Translations under genes and position numbers: made by a program
In this document: piece by piece, positions 34,825 to 46,258 of the stretch
How positions within the stretch are numbered: position 1 is the first letter of the stretch
Layout: each line of letters begins with the position of its first letter
The notes under the pieces: generated by a model
What the model saw: the letters and a program-made list of their open reading frames with translations, nothing else
Database searches by the model: none
Told to the model about the DNA's origin: nothing
NCBI RefSeq assembly: GCF_020921035.1
Contig: NC_063150.1
Coordinates: 33,031,826-33,095,825 of the forward strand
Source: Rhodamnia argentea
Taxonomy: Eukaryota > Streptophyta > Magnoliopsida > Myrtales > Myrtaceae
DNA: 64,000 nt
Direction of reading: 5' to 3'

Positions 34825-37024
34825 CCCCTTTAAATGCAGTTCGCTGGTACTATTTTCTGCTGGCACCATTTGATGGGTCGATTCCTTGCGAAAGAAAATG
34901 GATTTAAGATTGAATGTGCTGCTTTAAAAGAATCACCGAACTGCTTGCCCGCACGGAGTCGAATAACTCGAGCCACTCGCCCCTATACCCAGCCACTGCA
35001 GTGCAGATCGAGTTCACTATTCCGTAATTCCAACAAATTGTATTCCCAGACCCAAAAGGGTCATACAGGATGAAGATATTTACATGAGATAGGAATGCTT
35101 ATAATTACATCTCTGTTGTCTATACTGTTTTGTATTTGCCAATGCTGGGATTTCCTGCCATCTGACTTCTCGATGATGGCGTGCAGGCATTGGATAACAT
35201 TTGTTTGTCTTTTACTTTTCCAAGAAAATCCACCAGCTCTGCTGAAATGTAGTTCGAAGGGCTTGCTTGCAGTTGAACATACGCAGTATTGTTCATTTTA
35301 GGTGGCATTTACATGTTTGTTGGTCTCTTTTTCTCGTATATACCAAATAGGTGTATATGCTTAATGACTAGGAAGAAATTGAAATAACCCAGTTTAAGTG
35401 GCATTCATATTAGAATGCCCGGTGTCTCATGGGTACATCCGCTTCTGGTTTGAATGCATTTTTCCTTATTCAGGCAGAATGCATCCTGAAGCCATTGTGA
35501 TAATGCCTAATTTTGTTACTAGGGCTGAGTAAGAATACTTCTCCAGGGTTTGTCATCTGCCTGGATGGATTGTTTACACTTTTGCACGGTGTCTTCACTT
35601 TTTGACACCGGGAGTGTTCGTGGCTAGGATCTACCCATGAGACTAGACCTGTCAAAATGGATCATAAATCCATATATAATGAGCTGAGTTATATGGATTA
35701 GTTGTATTCAATAGATGGGTTCAAATATTATATGAATATTAGATGGATTGTAAATGTGTAGTAAATTGGTCATAAATAGATTTACAACTTACATAGAGTC
35801 AATCCACATTTATGACTCTCTTCTGATTCTCTCTCGCTCTCACTACTCATTCGCTCCACATACTTGCTTCAATGCAAGTATAAATTTTCCTAAATATGGT
35901 TAAATATGGAAATATTTTAGAAATGTGGGTTAGGTCGGGTATGATTTGAGTATGAATTCGGTCAGATATGAGTAATTGGATTTGCATTGCATGGGAATGG
36001 ATCAAAGTGGTTTAGATGGGTTCATTTTGCTTGGATTATTGTCGATCCAACCCGAACCTTATGGATCTTGATCCCATCCACTCGTATGATTTGATGGTTT
36101 CAACAAAGTAAACAAATAAGCAATGAGAACGCCCAATGAAATGTAACTTGTCTTTGTACTGATTTTCTCGCACGTGGTCTGTTAAAAATTGTCCTAGCAT
36201 CTCAACTGCCCGTTGGTGAAAGAAAATCTTCCCAAAGCTGCCGTTTTGAGATTTCACGTTTCAACTACTCTGCAATATTTATAAATGATGTTTCTTTATA
36301 TAGTAAACTAACCCTCGTTCCCAAGTTGCTGAAGCACGTAACAAGATCGGATGGCTATTCAAGGTAAAAAGTGAAGCTTCACGGTAACGATGTGGTCCAT
36401 TAAAAAATATTCCTGTCGTCTAAATTTCGCCATCTGTCAGGATCCATCCCAAGTTGACCCAATTCAGAATGAGAGAACGGCAGGTCAAATTGAATTTCTG
36501 TCCCAAACCCGGTCGATTGAGGGAAAACTGTTGGTACCTTTGGCGCAATCGGTAGATTGCTGCTGTACCCACGTCTCTAATGACCAAGCTCTTGGAAGCT
36601 TTCAGCATCAAGACCTGGTCTTCAAATTTTTCCCTATGTGATTCTCTGCTAGGAAGCCAACCACCTAAGGATGCTACTACCGGACAATGATTACTGAAAT
36701 CACCAAGAAATATTCAAATCTTATTCAGGACGCCAACCCCACCAAACCAGCCTCAAGACTCCGAAGGGGTGGTGTTTCATTTGGTGCCAGGATCAGTGGC
36801 CAACTCCTACCAAATGCTAAAACTCTGATCATTTTCAGAAAGGAATTTTTGTCTGAGACCACAGATCTTGGGTCATCCTGGATTTGGTTATCCTGGGTCA
36901 TCCACCCAACCACAACTGATCTGCTCAAGCCGCAATCAAACAGGGACAATTGTCCCTTTCACATGGAAATTTCATTTTCTTGAGGAGGCAAAATGTGTTC
37001 CTCAGTAAGACCAACTGTTCTCCC
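34825..37024. other. ARP2 3' UTR and long intergenic region
   Basis: The first few hundred bases are probably ARP2 3' UTR. Around 35642 a 'tagacctgtcaaaatgg' start resembles a hAT-type terminus and is followed by repeated 'tatggatta'/'gggttcaaat' words to about 36070, but no matching right end was found. The open frames between 34834 and 36983 show no recognisable domain. Confidence 0.4.
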
Positions 37025-37033
37025 TATATATTT
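37025..37033 (+). promoter_or_regulatory. Putative TATA box of the feruloyl transferase gene
   Basis: The word TATATATTT lies about 150 bases before an ATG at 37182 and about 325 before the ATG used here (37350). This fits a transcript that starts near 37060 and crosses a small first intron. Confidence 0.45.
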
Positions 37034-37349
37034 CCCACTATGGAGGGAAAACGAGCAGAGGGCATCTCACATATCTTGGCAGACATCCGGAGTTGATGCA
37101 ATCCATTTGTTCTTAGCGAAGATTGCGCATTCTCCTCGAAGGGCTCGGGAAAGCTAGTCTGTGCTCACTCAGCCTATCACAATGGTTTGTCTTGACCCGA
37201 GTATGATTGCTGCATCAGTTACCTGAGAAATATATATAACGTTCTTCATCAACTCAGTTCATCATGCTTGGTTTCATACACACACACTATATTTTTATGT
37301 GAATCGTGCATTGTGCTTTTAGGTCCCGAAGCCCGATGCTTCCACTTTG

Positions 37350-39062
37350 ATGGAGAACTCTAATGGTACCAGTGTGTTCCAACTTTGTGTGAGACAAGGC
37401 GAACCTACGCTTGTTACTCCTGCCGCGGAGACAGAGAAAGGGCTGTACTTCCTCTCCAACCTCGACCAGAACATTGCGGTGATAATCCGTACGATTTATT
37501 GCTTCAAGTCGATCGAGAAAGGCAACGAGCAAGTTGGAGAAGTGATTAAGGATGCCTTGAAGAAGGTTCTTGTGCATTACTACCCTCTCGCCGGGCGCTT
37601 GACCATTAGCCCTGAGGGAAAGCTCATCGTGGATTGCACCGGAGAGGGAGCGATTTTTGTCGAGGCCGAAGCAAATTGTACTCTGGAAGAGATTGGAGAC
37701 ATAACTAAGCCTGATCCTGAGACTCTTGGGAAATTGGTTTATGATGTTCCAGGTGCTAAGAACATATTAGAGATGCCACCGCTGGTGGCTAAGGTTTGTA
37801 AAATTTTTCTTTTGCATCTTCTGCTTTGGTATCTGCTACAGACAAATTACACTGCCTGCTAACATATTTGTGGTCCTTTGAATTACATGAAACACTTCAA
37901 GAATTTCAGACTCGATAAAAGTTGGAACTGTCATTACATTCCTAGGCTACTACAATCCATTCTACCTATTTATGCCCGAGGGATCTCAAGAATTAGCCAT
38001 CTCCCCACAGATGAACAAATATTGTCAGAAACAGTATACCAGCATGTTTATTCTGCTATGACCTCACTTGTTACCAACCCCATCCTTCTAACTCACTAAT
38101 TGAGAAGCTCATATTATATATGTGTTCGCATTTTCCTGCATCAGTGTATGGACTTATTGCATGATTGAGAAGAACTTGAAGCTGCCCTTTTTGGTGTTTG
38201 CCAGGTGACTAAATTCAAGTGTGGAGGGTTTGTTCTGGGGCTGTGCATTAATCATTGCATGTTTGATGGGATTGGAGCTATGGAATTTGTGAACTCGTGG
38301 GGTGAAACAGCCAGAGGATTGCCTCTCACAACCCTGCCTTTCCTGGACAGGACCATTCTGAAATCCAGGAACCCGCCTAAGGTGGAAAACCTTCATCAGG
38401 AATTCGCCCAAATAGAAGATAAGTCTAATACAGCTGATCTCTACAACAACGAAATGCGATACAGTTCTTTCTGCTTTGATCCCAAGAAGCTTGAGAAGCT
38501 AAAGGCTAAAGCAATGAAAGATGGGGTTCTTGAGAAGTGCACCACTTTTGAAGCTCTCTCGGCATTTGTATGGAGAGCTCGAACTAAGGCACTCTGCATG
38601 CTGCCTGATCAGCAGACAAAGCTTCTCTTCGCGGTGGACGGGCGGCCTAAGTTTGAACCTCCTCTTCCAAAAGGGTACTTTGGAAATGGAATCGTGCTCA
38701 CCAATTCCATATGCAAAGCGGGCGAAATTCTTGAGAAACCACTTTCATATGCAGTTGGGCTAGTTCAGGATGCAATCAAGATGGTCACGGATGGTTACAT
38801 GAGATCGGCCATAGATTACTTTGAAACCACAAGAGCAAGGCCATCTTTGGCATGCACCCTCCTGATCACGACTTGGTCGAGGTTGCCCTTTCACACCACG
38901 GATTTTGGGTGGGGCGAGCCCATATTGTCGGGGCCTGTGGCATTGCCTGAGAAGGAAGTGATTCTGTTCCTTTCTCATGGGAGCGAGAGGAAAAGCATCA
39001 ATGTGCTTCTTGGTATGCCTGCTCCTGCTATGAAGATCTTTGAAGAACTGATGCAGTTCTAG
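37350..39062 (+). CDS. HHT1: Omega-hydroxypalmitate O-feruloyl transferase (BAHD family)
   Basis: Two exons, 37350-37793 and 38205-39062, phase-0 intron, 433 residues. This BAHD acyltransferase carries the catalytic HXXXD motif as HCMFD (residues 165-169) and the structural DFGWG motif (381-385). Diagnostic stretches '[20 protein letters not shown]', '[20 protein letters not shown]' and '[18 protein letters not shown]' match ASFT/HHT1 (At5g41040). This enzyme transfers feruloyl from feruloyl-CoA to omega-hydroxyacids or fatty alcohols for suberin and root waxes in the cytosol. A splice acceptor (ag at 37321-37322) precedes the exon, and an ATG directly followed by GT lies at 37182-37184. Joining these would extend the protein by ten residues (M plus VPKPDASTL). 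I report the internal ATG as the conservative start. A polyadenylation-like AATAAA lies at 39224-39229. Confidence 0.92.
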
Positions 39063-40616
39063 ACATCAGTTCTAGATGGAGAAGACTCTCTTGCTTGGTG
39101 ATTTATTTCTGGGCAGGATCCCATAATCTCAAAATTCAGTTTGATGTATGATCTTACTTATGACGTTCGGTTATCTCTAAGAAAATGTTATGTTGGCTGT
39201 TGGCAAAGGCTGGTGTGAATCCAAATAAATTATGTTAGAGGTGGTTTCTGGCTGTGAGGACTGGACACAAAGTCACTGCTCTATTGTTTATAAGCTGTGC
39301 TTCATGTTATAAAAACATTGTCTAAATTAATCGTTCCAGATGATGAACTCAAGAAATTTATTTTGTCATAAAATGGAAGAATTCTTAAACCAATCAACAA
39401 GGACCTTGCACAAGTAAATGCCAAAACTCAGATTTTCAGGCGTCCACCTTTATAGAACTGAACTTTCATTGTAACACTGTATCGGAGAACGTAAAACTGG
39501 CCTTGAATTTCTTTGGCAAAAGGAACAACCTATGATCTAAGACCCCAGGCTTTAACCTACAAATATGAAAGGAAAGGAAGGATGTGACACAAACTGCTTG
39601 CATCCGTGTTTGAGACTAAGCTGTTCATCGTTCCTTCCAACATGACATATGTAAGAAAGAATTGCATTTATATGTTTTCTTTATGTTTCTCATTTTTATT
39701 CGATTGTCTGTTGATATAGCCGGTAGCCTTTATTTTGACCCCGAGCCTGTACTTTATTTAAATCATGAGGAGCCTCAGTTAATTAACCTCACTCGAGGTT
39801 ATAGGGAATTTCGCAATCTTCCCTGGTTGCCACTGAATCTTTTTCTTTCCTAGTCTAGACTCTTAAGTTTGTGTTAACTTTGAGGAAAGAAAAGGATGAA
39901 AAACTGCCATCTTTCAAAGAGCTTGGTTCAGAGTTTCCATGTAAAGGTCTATGTGCAAACCTTGAGGAAATTACTGTGTTTTTCCCCTGCTAAGATTCCC
40001 GAGTTCATTGCTTGTCTGCAAATAACCATGCTTCATTTCGGTCATTATTTTTTTCTTTGGCAATCTTTTTCTTGTTTATGTCGTTCAACCTTTGTTGAAA
40101 CTCAAAAATGCGACATTGTGCATCGTTAAAAAGGTTGCATATGCTAGTCAAAGCACAGATTAATCTCTTGGATTAGCTGTCTAGCTGAACTGACCAGGAA
40201 ATTAACTGCTCACCCAAGTTGTACATATGAAGAATTCAGAACATATATCAGTATGTCTTGGACGACCATCACACATGTTGCAGACAACAGAATAAAACAT
40301 GCGTTGCTGTGATGCCTCTCCTGAGATTTCCAGTGGATTCTCCTTCCCTAATGTGGACAGACAGGTACTTCGACGTAGCTTGAACAGAAACCACATTGAG
40401 ACCAGGTACTGTTGGAGTGGGCATCTTCACTTCACACTCACAACATGTTCTCTGAAAACCTACTGATCAAGTCCCTCAGGTAAGTGGGTGTTGTTTCCTA
40501 AAGATTTGCCTTGCAATAATACCAAGGTAAAGACAAAAGTATATATGTCGGAGAGTGGCAAGTGGGTGGTAGAATGATGCAAGAAAAGGCCACATAAATA
40601 AGGCCCCAGAGTGTTC
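39063..40616. other. Convergent 3' flanks, no further gene
   Basis: The 3' ends of the feruloyl transferase (+) and the Ole e 1-like gene (-) face each other here. Open frames at 39662-40129 (+) and 40202-40396 (-) are not recognisable. Confidence 0.4.
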
Positions 40617-41480
40617 TTAACGCCCACCACACAGGCTAATATCTCTTTTGGATGGCCTGTAATTGAGTGCATTTAGGCTGTAGATGCAGAGATTGGCTTG
40701 CTTGGACTTGATGGCAATTTGGTCAGTGGTGGTCCTGTAACCAGGCACATTGCATGAATTGGATGAGCTCCACACCAAGTTCGCCTCACAGGAAGACACA
40801 ATGGCCGACTCTCTAGCGCACTCGATCCCGTCCACTGCCGGTATCTCCAGCTTGTACACTCCATATCTATTGGTGGTTCTCCTGACCGAGAACGATATCT
40901 GCTCCGTTGTTTTTGGCGACACGGCCTCAAATTTGCAGTCTATTTTCACTTCTGCGCCTGTTCCAGATCAACCAAACAAAAGGGTGTCGGGTCAAGAACC
41001 TGCAATTTTAATTGTACTTTTCGCAGCGACCCTTCAAAGGTGCTTGTCACCGCATTTACCAAGGTGCTTTCAATTTGGTATTCACTTAGAAATATTTAAT
41101 CAGAACGACTAGCAGGACTAGTGATGTGACTGGCCGATGAATTGAATCTGCAGTAACACTCAGAAGCCGATAAAAGACATTATAACGTACGCGACTCGAA
41201 CGCTAGAATGCACTGTGATCTGTGAATTTGCCTTTCAATTGGACTGCCAGAAAGACAGATGCAAAAGCAAGGAAGAACACGATGCGAACGAAGTGGAAGC
41301 TTGTTTCGTACCTGGTAGAAAGTAGCTGTGCCTAGAGAAGGTGTTGTTGGAGCAGATGTCACAATAGACCATGCCCATAACCGTGATGTGGGAGTTGGGC
41401 TTGGCTGGTTCAACTTGGGAAGGGAGAGAGCGGATGAAGAAGAGAGACACGATGAAGAAAATGGGTGCATTCAAACTCAT
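40617..41480 (-). CDS. Pollen Ole e 1-like secreted protein
   Basis: Two exons, 41312-41480 and 40617-40957, phase-1 intron of 354 bp, 169 residues. The N-terminus MSLNAPIFFIVSLFFIRSLP is a clear signal peptide, so the product is probably secreted to the cell wall. The mature part opens with 'ITVMGMVYCDICSNNTFSRH', the Ole e 1 / extensin-like signature (V-x-G-x-V-x-C-x-x-C). Later cysteines (GAEVKIDCKF, SCEANL, SCNVPG, CIYSLN, SLCGG) fit the disulfide pattern of the family. The joined codon (Gly57) restores 'FLPGAEVKIDC', which supports the splice. Family members are small wall proteins, and a few are pollen allergens; no biochemical activity is established. A plus-strand frame over exon 2 (40750-41112) is a shadow. 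Confidence 0.9.
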
Positions 41481-41798
41481 GGTCGGTTCTTGCTTTCCTT
41501 CGTGGATGGGTGTTCAGAGAGAGAGAGAGAGAGAGGGGATCAAAGAATGATAGTTGTGCAAAGGAAAATGCTTGTGCGGACCAACTGGAGACTGAAGAAA
41601 CTCTCCTGGGTCTACTGATCTGATGCAAAAGAAGTTAAAGAGGCCTTTCTTTTATCTTCTCTTGCAAACAGAGTACACATACACGTGAATGTCCTTTGGC
41701 TGATGTGAAGAGAGAGAGAGAGAGAGGGGCTTATTTTCAGAGACTCATGAGTGGTGGTTTGCTCTTGGAAGCCTTCTTCTAAGCCTTCAAGTTACACG

Positions 41799-41805
41799 TA
41801 TATAT
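41799..41805 (-). promoter_or_regulatory. Putative TATA box of the Ole e 1-like gene
   Basis: On the minus strand CTATATATAC lies about 320 bases upstream of the ATG at 41480. Short CT tracts (about 41519-41535 and 41709-41726 on +, as GA) fall in the predicted 5' UTR, as is common in plant leaders. Confidence 0.5.
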
Positions 41806-42471
41806 AGCAACTTGGAGAACTGACTTCCAGTTAAACTTTTGGCTTATCAGTAAACTGAACTATTAATGGGTTTTGGTGAATTTTTCTCGCTAAACTTGCT
41901 CCTGCCGTTACACCAACCATATTGCAAACTGCTACTTAAGCAACATTGTTAGCAAGAGGAAAGAAATAATACAGATTCATCTTACGGATGGCATGATGGA
42001 CAGAATCGATTCCAGTCGAGGATTGACAAGACATTGGTCGATTCAGTTTTGAGATGAGGAATGAAAAAAGAAGGCTGAGGTGGTATTGGATAGATGAAGG
42101 GCATTTATGTTGTTCATGTGAACCATCTATGTCCACCTGGTGAAGAGACGAGGGAAAGCAATTATTGGATCTCCCCCTTTCTCGTGATTCTCCCTCTCTC
42201 TCTCTCTCTATCTCTAATCTTTCCATCCACGGCGGTGTGGCACAGTAAACTCACGGATCTTTGCTTGTTCTGAAGATTGTGCTGTGGTTATGGGGGAGGG
42301 AATGGAAGAGGTGGGTTATGTTATGTTCAAGTATAGCGTTGTGCGGTTGATGCAGATTTATTCTTAAAATCCACCAGTATGGATAATGGCCATTGGTTGC
42401 TGACCAGACTAATTAATAACTCTTGTATATCACATACAAGTTCAAGAATCAAGTTAGACAGATAGAAAGTT
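41806..42471. other. Ole e 1-like gene upstream region
   Basis: No gene seen. The minus-strand frame 41936-42226 has no recognisable similarity and includes a CT microsatellite at about 42190-42208. Confidence 0.4.
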
Positions 42472-43100
42472 GGGTTAATACTACGAAATATCCTCAAACC
42501 GATACATTTGTGACAAATTCATCCCAAACTGATTTTTTTGACTAATCCAAATTGGTACACCTGTGACAAATTTATCAAAATTTATTTTTTTTACAAGAAA
42601 AAACCCAAACTGGATAAACTCATCCTTGAAATAGTTTGACTACCAAAAACCCCAAGCTGGTATATTCGTGACAATTTACCTCAAACTAAAATTTTTACCA
42701 CTAAAAATTTTAAACTGGTATACATGTGACAAATTTACTCCAAACTGAATTTTTTTATCATCAAAAATTCTAAATTAGTACACTTGTGACAAATCTATCC
42801 CAAACTAAATTTTTTGACCACCAAAAACTCCTCAAATTGGTACACATGTGGCAAGTTTACTCTTCGTTAGTTTTTATTAAATTGTGTTAATACTATAAAA
42901 AAAACCCAGAACTACCCTAAACCGATACACCCGTCAATTGCCACGTGTCCTCCAACTCAATAATTTGATGGTAAAATTTAACGTAAGGTAATTTTATCAT
43001 AAATGTACCAGTTTGGAGTAAATCTATTACAGGTATATCAATTTGGGATTTTTTATGGTCAAGAATATAGTTTGAAATAAATTTGTGACATGTGTATTAA
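42472..43100. mobile_element. Family-C element with 60-bp tandem units
   Basis: Starts gggttaatactacgaaatat, like the copy at 16827. At 42643-42865 it carries four tandem units with periods of 58-60 bp, each of the pattern 'caaaaa..ctggtacacatgtgacaaatttactccaaactgaatttttt'. A 'gtgttaatactat' word at about 42895 marks the boundary with an inverted arm that runs to about 43100, with 'accagtttggagtaaat'. The exact right end is unclear. Confidence 0.6.
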
Positions 43101-43699
43101 AAAATTCGTTTGCTTTCAAGATCCAAAAGCGCACTTTCACCTTTTCATTTATGTGGCTCTTGTCGTGATGGCCCAGAAAGAGGTTTTTCCTCATGGGCCT
43201 CTCAATTTGAGCCTCGGTTCCTTGATTGGGGAATTCTTAACAATGCTTGAAGATGGATGGAAAGGTGGCTGGCCCTTTGCTTCGTCCATCTTGTCTTGCT
43301 CTTCATGTCTTATCTACTACCTAGCCAACACCAGCGACCCCCACATCCCATATTTTCTGCTAGTAAATACTACCAAGAGCTTATGTCGCCGCATACCCGG
43401 TTCAATCCATGTTCGAATCACCGCATTTTCATCTTCTTTGAAGCCGCTCAAAAGAGCACCGATGTGTTTGCTGCGATTATTGGTAGCGTACGGATGGGGA
43501 ATTCTCACACCCTTGAAGATCTATCGGGCGTTTGAAGTGGGTCAATTCTTATATTAGCAAATGTACATATATTGTACATACGCATTGATGTCATTCGAGA
43601 TAACAAACTTTGTGCAAAGAGTCACATTTTGGGCTCTTGCATTGAGGCTATAGTTGTGTTAGTTTTCAGAATAGTTCTGACTATTTTATTTGCTTTTGC
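43101..43699. other. Unassigned region with a 155-codon open frame
   Basis: A frame at 43090-43557 (+) is open for 155 codons, with hydrophobic and Ser/Leu-rich translation. I recognise no family, start context or splice signals, so I treat it as unproven. Confidence 0.3.
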
Positions 43700-43708
43700 T
43701 AGGAAAAT

Positions 43709-44247
43709 GGGTAAAATTATCAAAAAAGTCTTAAACATATTGCAATTGTATCTATTCAGTCCTAAACCCTTTTTTTTTGTCAATTCAATCCTAAATCTTT
43801 TGTATTTTTCTCAATTTTGGCGGGAAATAAGCGACGTAGCCTAGCCGTGCCCGACATGGCTAATTCTTAATAATATTTTAATATTTTTTATTTTTGATTT
43901 ATATTATTTTTTTTTTCTCTTCTTGGCGAGGGCAAGCATCGTCGGTCCCCCTCCGGTAGGCCCCGAGCCCGGTGACCAACCAAAGGAGGAAGAAGAAGAA
44001 GAGAAAAAAATGAAAGAAAAATAAAAAAAATCAATTTAAAATAACAAATTTCGAAAATATTATTACATGTTGGCCACCTCAGCTCCAGCCGCTCCACGTC
44101 AGCAATTTTTAGACAATTTTGGTCGGAATGACTAAATTTGCATAAATGCAAAATATTTAGGACCGAATTGGGAAAAAGAAAAAAGAAGGTTTAGGATTGA
44201 ATTGAAATAAGTATAATAGGCTTAGGACTTTTCTGGGTAATTTTCCC
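43709..44247. mobile_element. Family-A Mutator-like element with 9-bp TSD
   Basis: A 539-bp complete copy. Left end gggtaaaattatcaaaaaag; right end ttctgggtaattttccc. The interior has an AT strip and the core 'cttggcgagggcaagc...ggccccgagcccgg'. It is flanked by taggaaaat (43700-43708) and tgggaaaat (44248-44256), matching at 8 of 9 positions. Confidence 0.75.
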
Positions 44248-44256
44248 TGGGAAAAT

Positions 44257-46258
44257 ATCACCGGTGACTTTCTTTCTTTTTTTAAATAAATAGTTTTCTG
44301 ACATATATTGGAATTTCATTTGGGCACAAAACTAATTTCATGTGGTAACGATGATACCAGTGATTGGGCCGACTCCTGCACTTGGGCTTTTCTACTTTTG
44401 GTTTTTGCGAAATGTGTATTCGGGTCGGATTTTGAAATTCTTTCGGTGCAAATAGGATGGTACGGATGCGTAGTGAACAGACCTTTGTGAGCAGGCATGG
44501 GGGCCAACGAAATTGAGCAGATTAACAATCATAATTATCCACTCGAACCTTTGGAGTTGATTTAATCGTTGATAACTCGAGCGCCATAGCGACCAAGTGC
44601 GATTGAGTAAGCCTCACGCGCGAGATGTGACTCTTATATATGGATGTGAATAAGCAGGGCTATGGCGAACTCATGGCTCGATCTTGTGACCTAACGTTTA
44701 GTTCACGTGTCGTTCTAAGCCATGAAACTAAACTTTTAGGTACACGCGGAGCACATAGGGAGAAGGGACCTTTCTAGGTGCATCGGGAGTATGTGTCTAG
44801 AAATTGCAAGAATAAAACTCAATTACGAACAATTCAAAATTTGGAAATGCGTACGTACAAGAAGGAATAGCGCGATACGTATCGACAGCCGATTGAAACC
44901 AACTGCCTGAGGTGGTGAAATAACACGAAATCGGATGTTTTTTCTTTTGTTTTACCTAATTGTTTTTGCTCCGATCACAAAGCTCGCCAAAAGAGACAAT
45001 TTCTCATCAGTTAATTGGCAAAATTGCATCTTCACGGGGCTTTTCATTTCACGACAAAGATAATATTGACAGTACGTATGAAACGGACATGCAAACCCTT
45101 GATTTTAAGGAAAGATTCAAAAGGCGAAAATTACGTGTCGGGGGACGCAAGTGAGCCGAGGTACGAGACAAACGCTCGATGGCTGTGGCAAATCCAAGGC
45201 GGGGGCCGGGGCCGCGTCGCCGACGCCACATCCGACGATGCTGCCAATGTCCTTCATTCCCTTCTCTTGTCCTCTTCTCTCTTCTCTCTCTCTCTCTCTC
45301 TCTCTCTATAATCTTTATGTTTACTTCTTGCAGTTCATATGGTGACCCCGCAGGAAAGACAAAATGTATGAAACGCAAAAGCCATGGAATTCGACGACCA
45401 TTTTCCTCCTGTTTTCATCATTTGCTCGTTGCTGTTATTTTAAGTTTAGGGTTTTCCCCGACGACCATTGATGGCAAACATCCTGTCCCTTTCCCAAGCC
45501 CAAATGTTTTTGTCTCTCGCTCTCCCCCTCCCTTTTAACTAGTCTGACCAATCAAACACTCGTAAACTTACCAATTAGTATTAATACTACTATAGAAAAT
45601 GATAGTTTGACAATATTGACAGTAATGTCAATTATTTCTAACCATACGATATTTCAATCAATGAGTATTTTATACAAAACATGTGGTAATGATGGTATGT
45701 GAATTTACAATTGAGATTGTACCATGAATACATCTACTCCACTTTTTTAGTTTTATGTTTCGTGCATCAATGCTGCAACAAGAAAGGGTACGCTATACTA
45801 TATTATTCACCTTGTTCTCCCAGATTGGGCCGGCCCCGAGGAAATCCACTGGGCCCCACCAGCACAGAGGAATTTCTTTTTTTTATTTTTTTTGGGTGGT
45901 GGTCAGAATTTTGTCCTCTGCTTGGATAGCAGAATTTCCAAAGCGCGGCTGAGGAAAACGACGAGAAATGAACCCCCTAGATAACAGCTTAGCCTTTGGG
46001 ACGTCTCCAGTTTGTCTCATCTTCTTCCCCTCCCTCTCTGTCATCTTTTGCCCTAGTTCCAATGCGGACAAGGAGGAAGATGGGGGAAATGGCCTCCGCA
46101 TAAGAAGTAGACATTGGCACATTCCCAGCCTTTTTTCTGTAGGAAGAGCTCCGAAAAGCTCTGCAAAACGTCAATGATTCAGCGCTTCTCGATGAATCGC
46201 CACCATCGCCATTGAAGCTCGTCCTCAACGTTTTAAGAGAGACACAGAGAGAGAAGAC
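44257..46258. other. RAM1 upstream region
   Basis: No other gene is recognised in about 2 kb. A (CT)n tract lies at 45284-45307. I looked for a palindromic GCCGGC-type CYCLOPS response element close to RAM1 and found only a 'gggccggcccc' near 45829, which is not a clear match. Confidence 0.4.

Noticed and set aside
35642-36070. Complete hAT element starting tagacctgtc
   Set aside because: No inverted right terminus or 8-bp duplication could be found, so only a possible left end was noted.
43090-43557. 155-codon open frame as a gene
   Set aside because: No family resemblance, no supporting splice or promoter signals, and it begins inside the edge of a repeat element.
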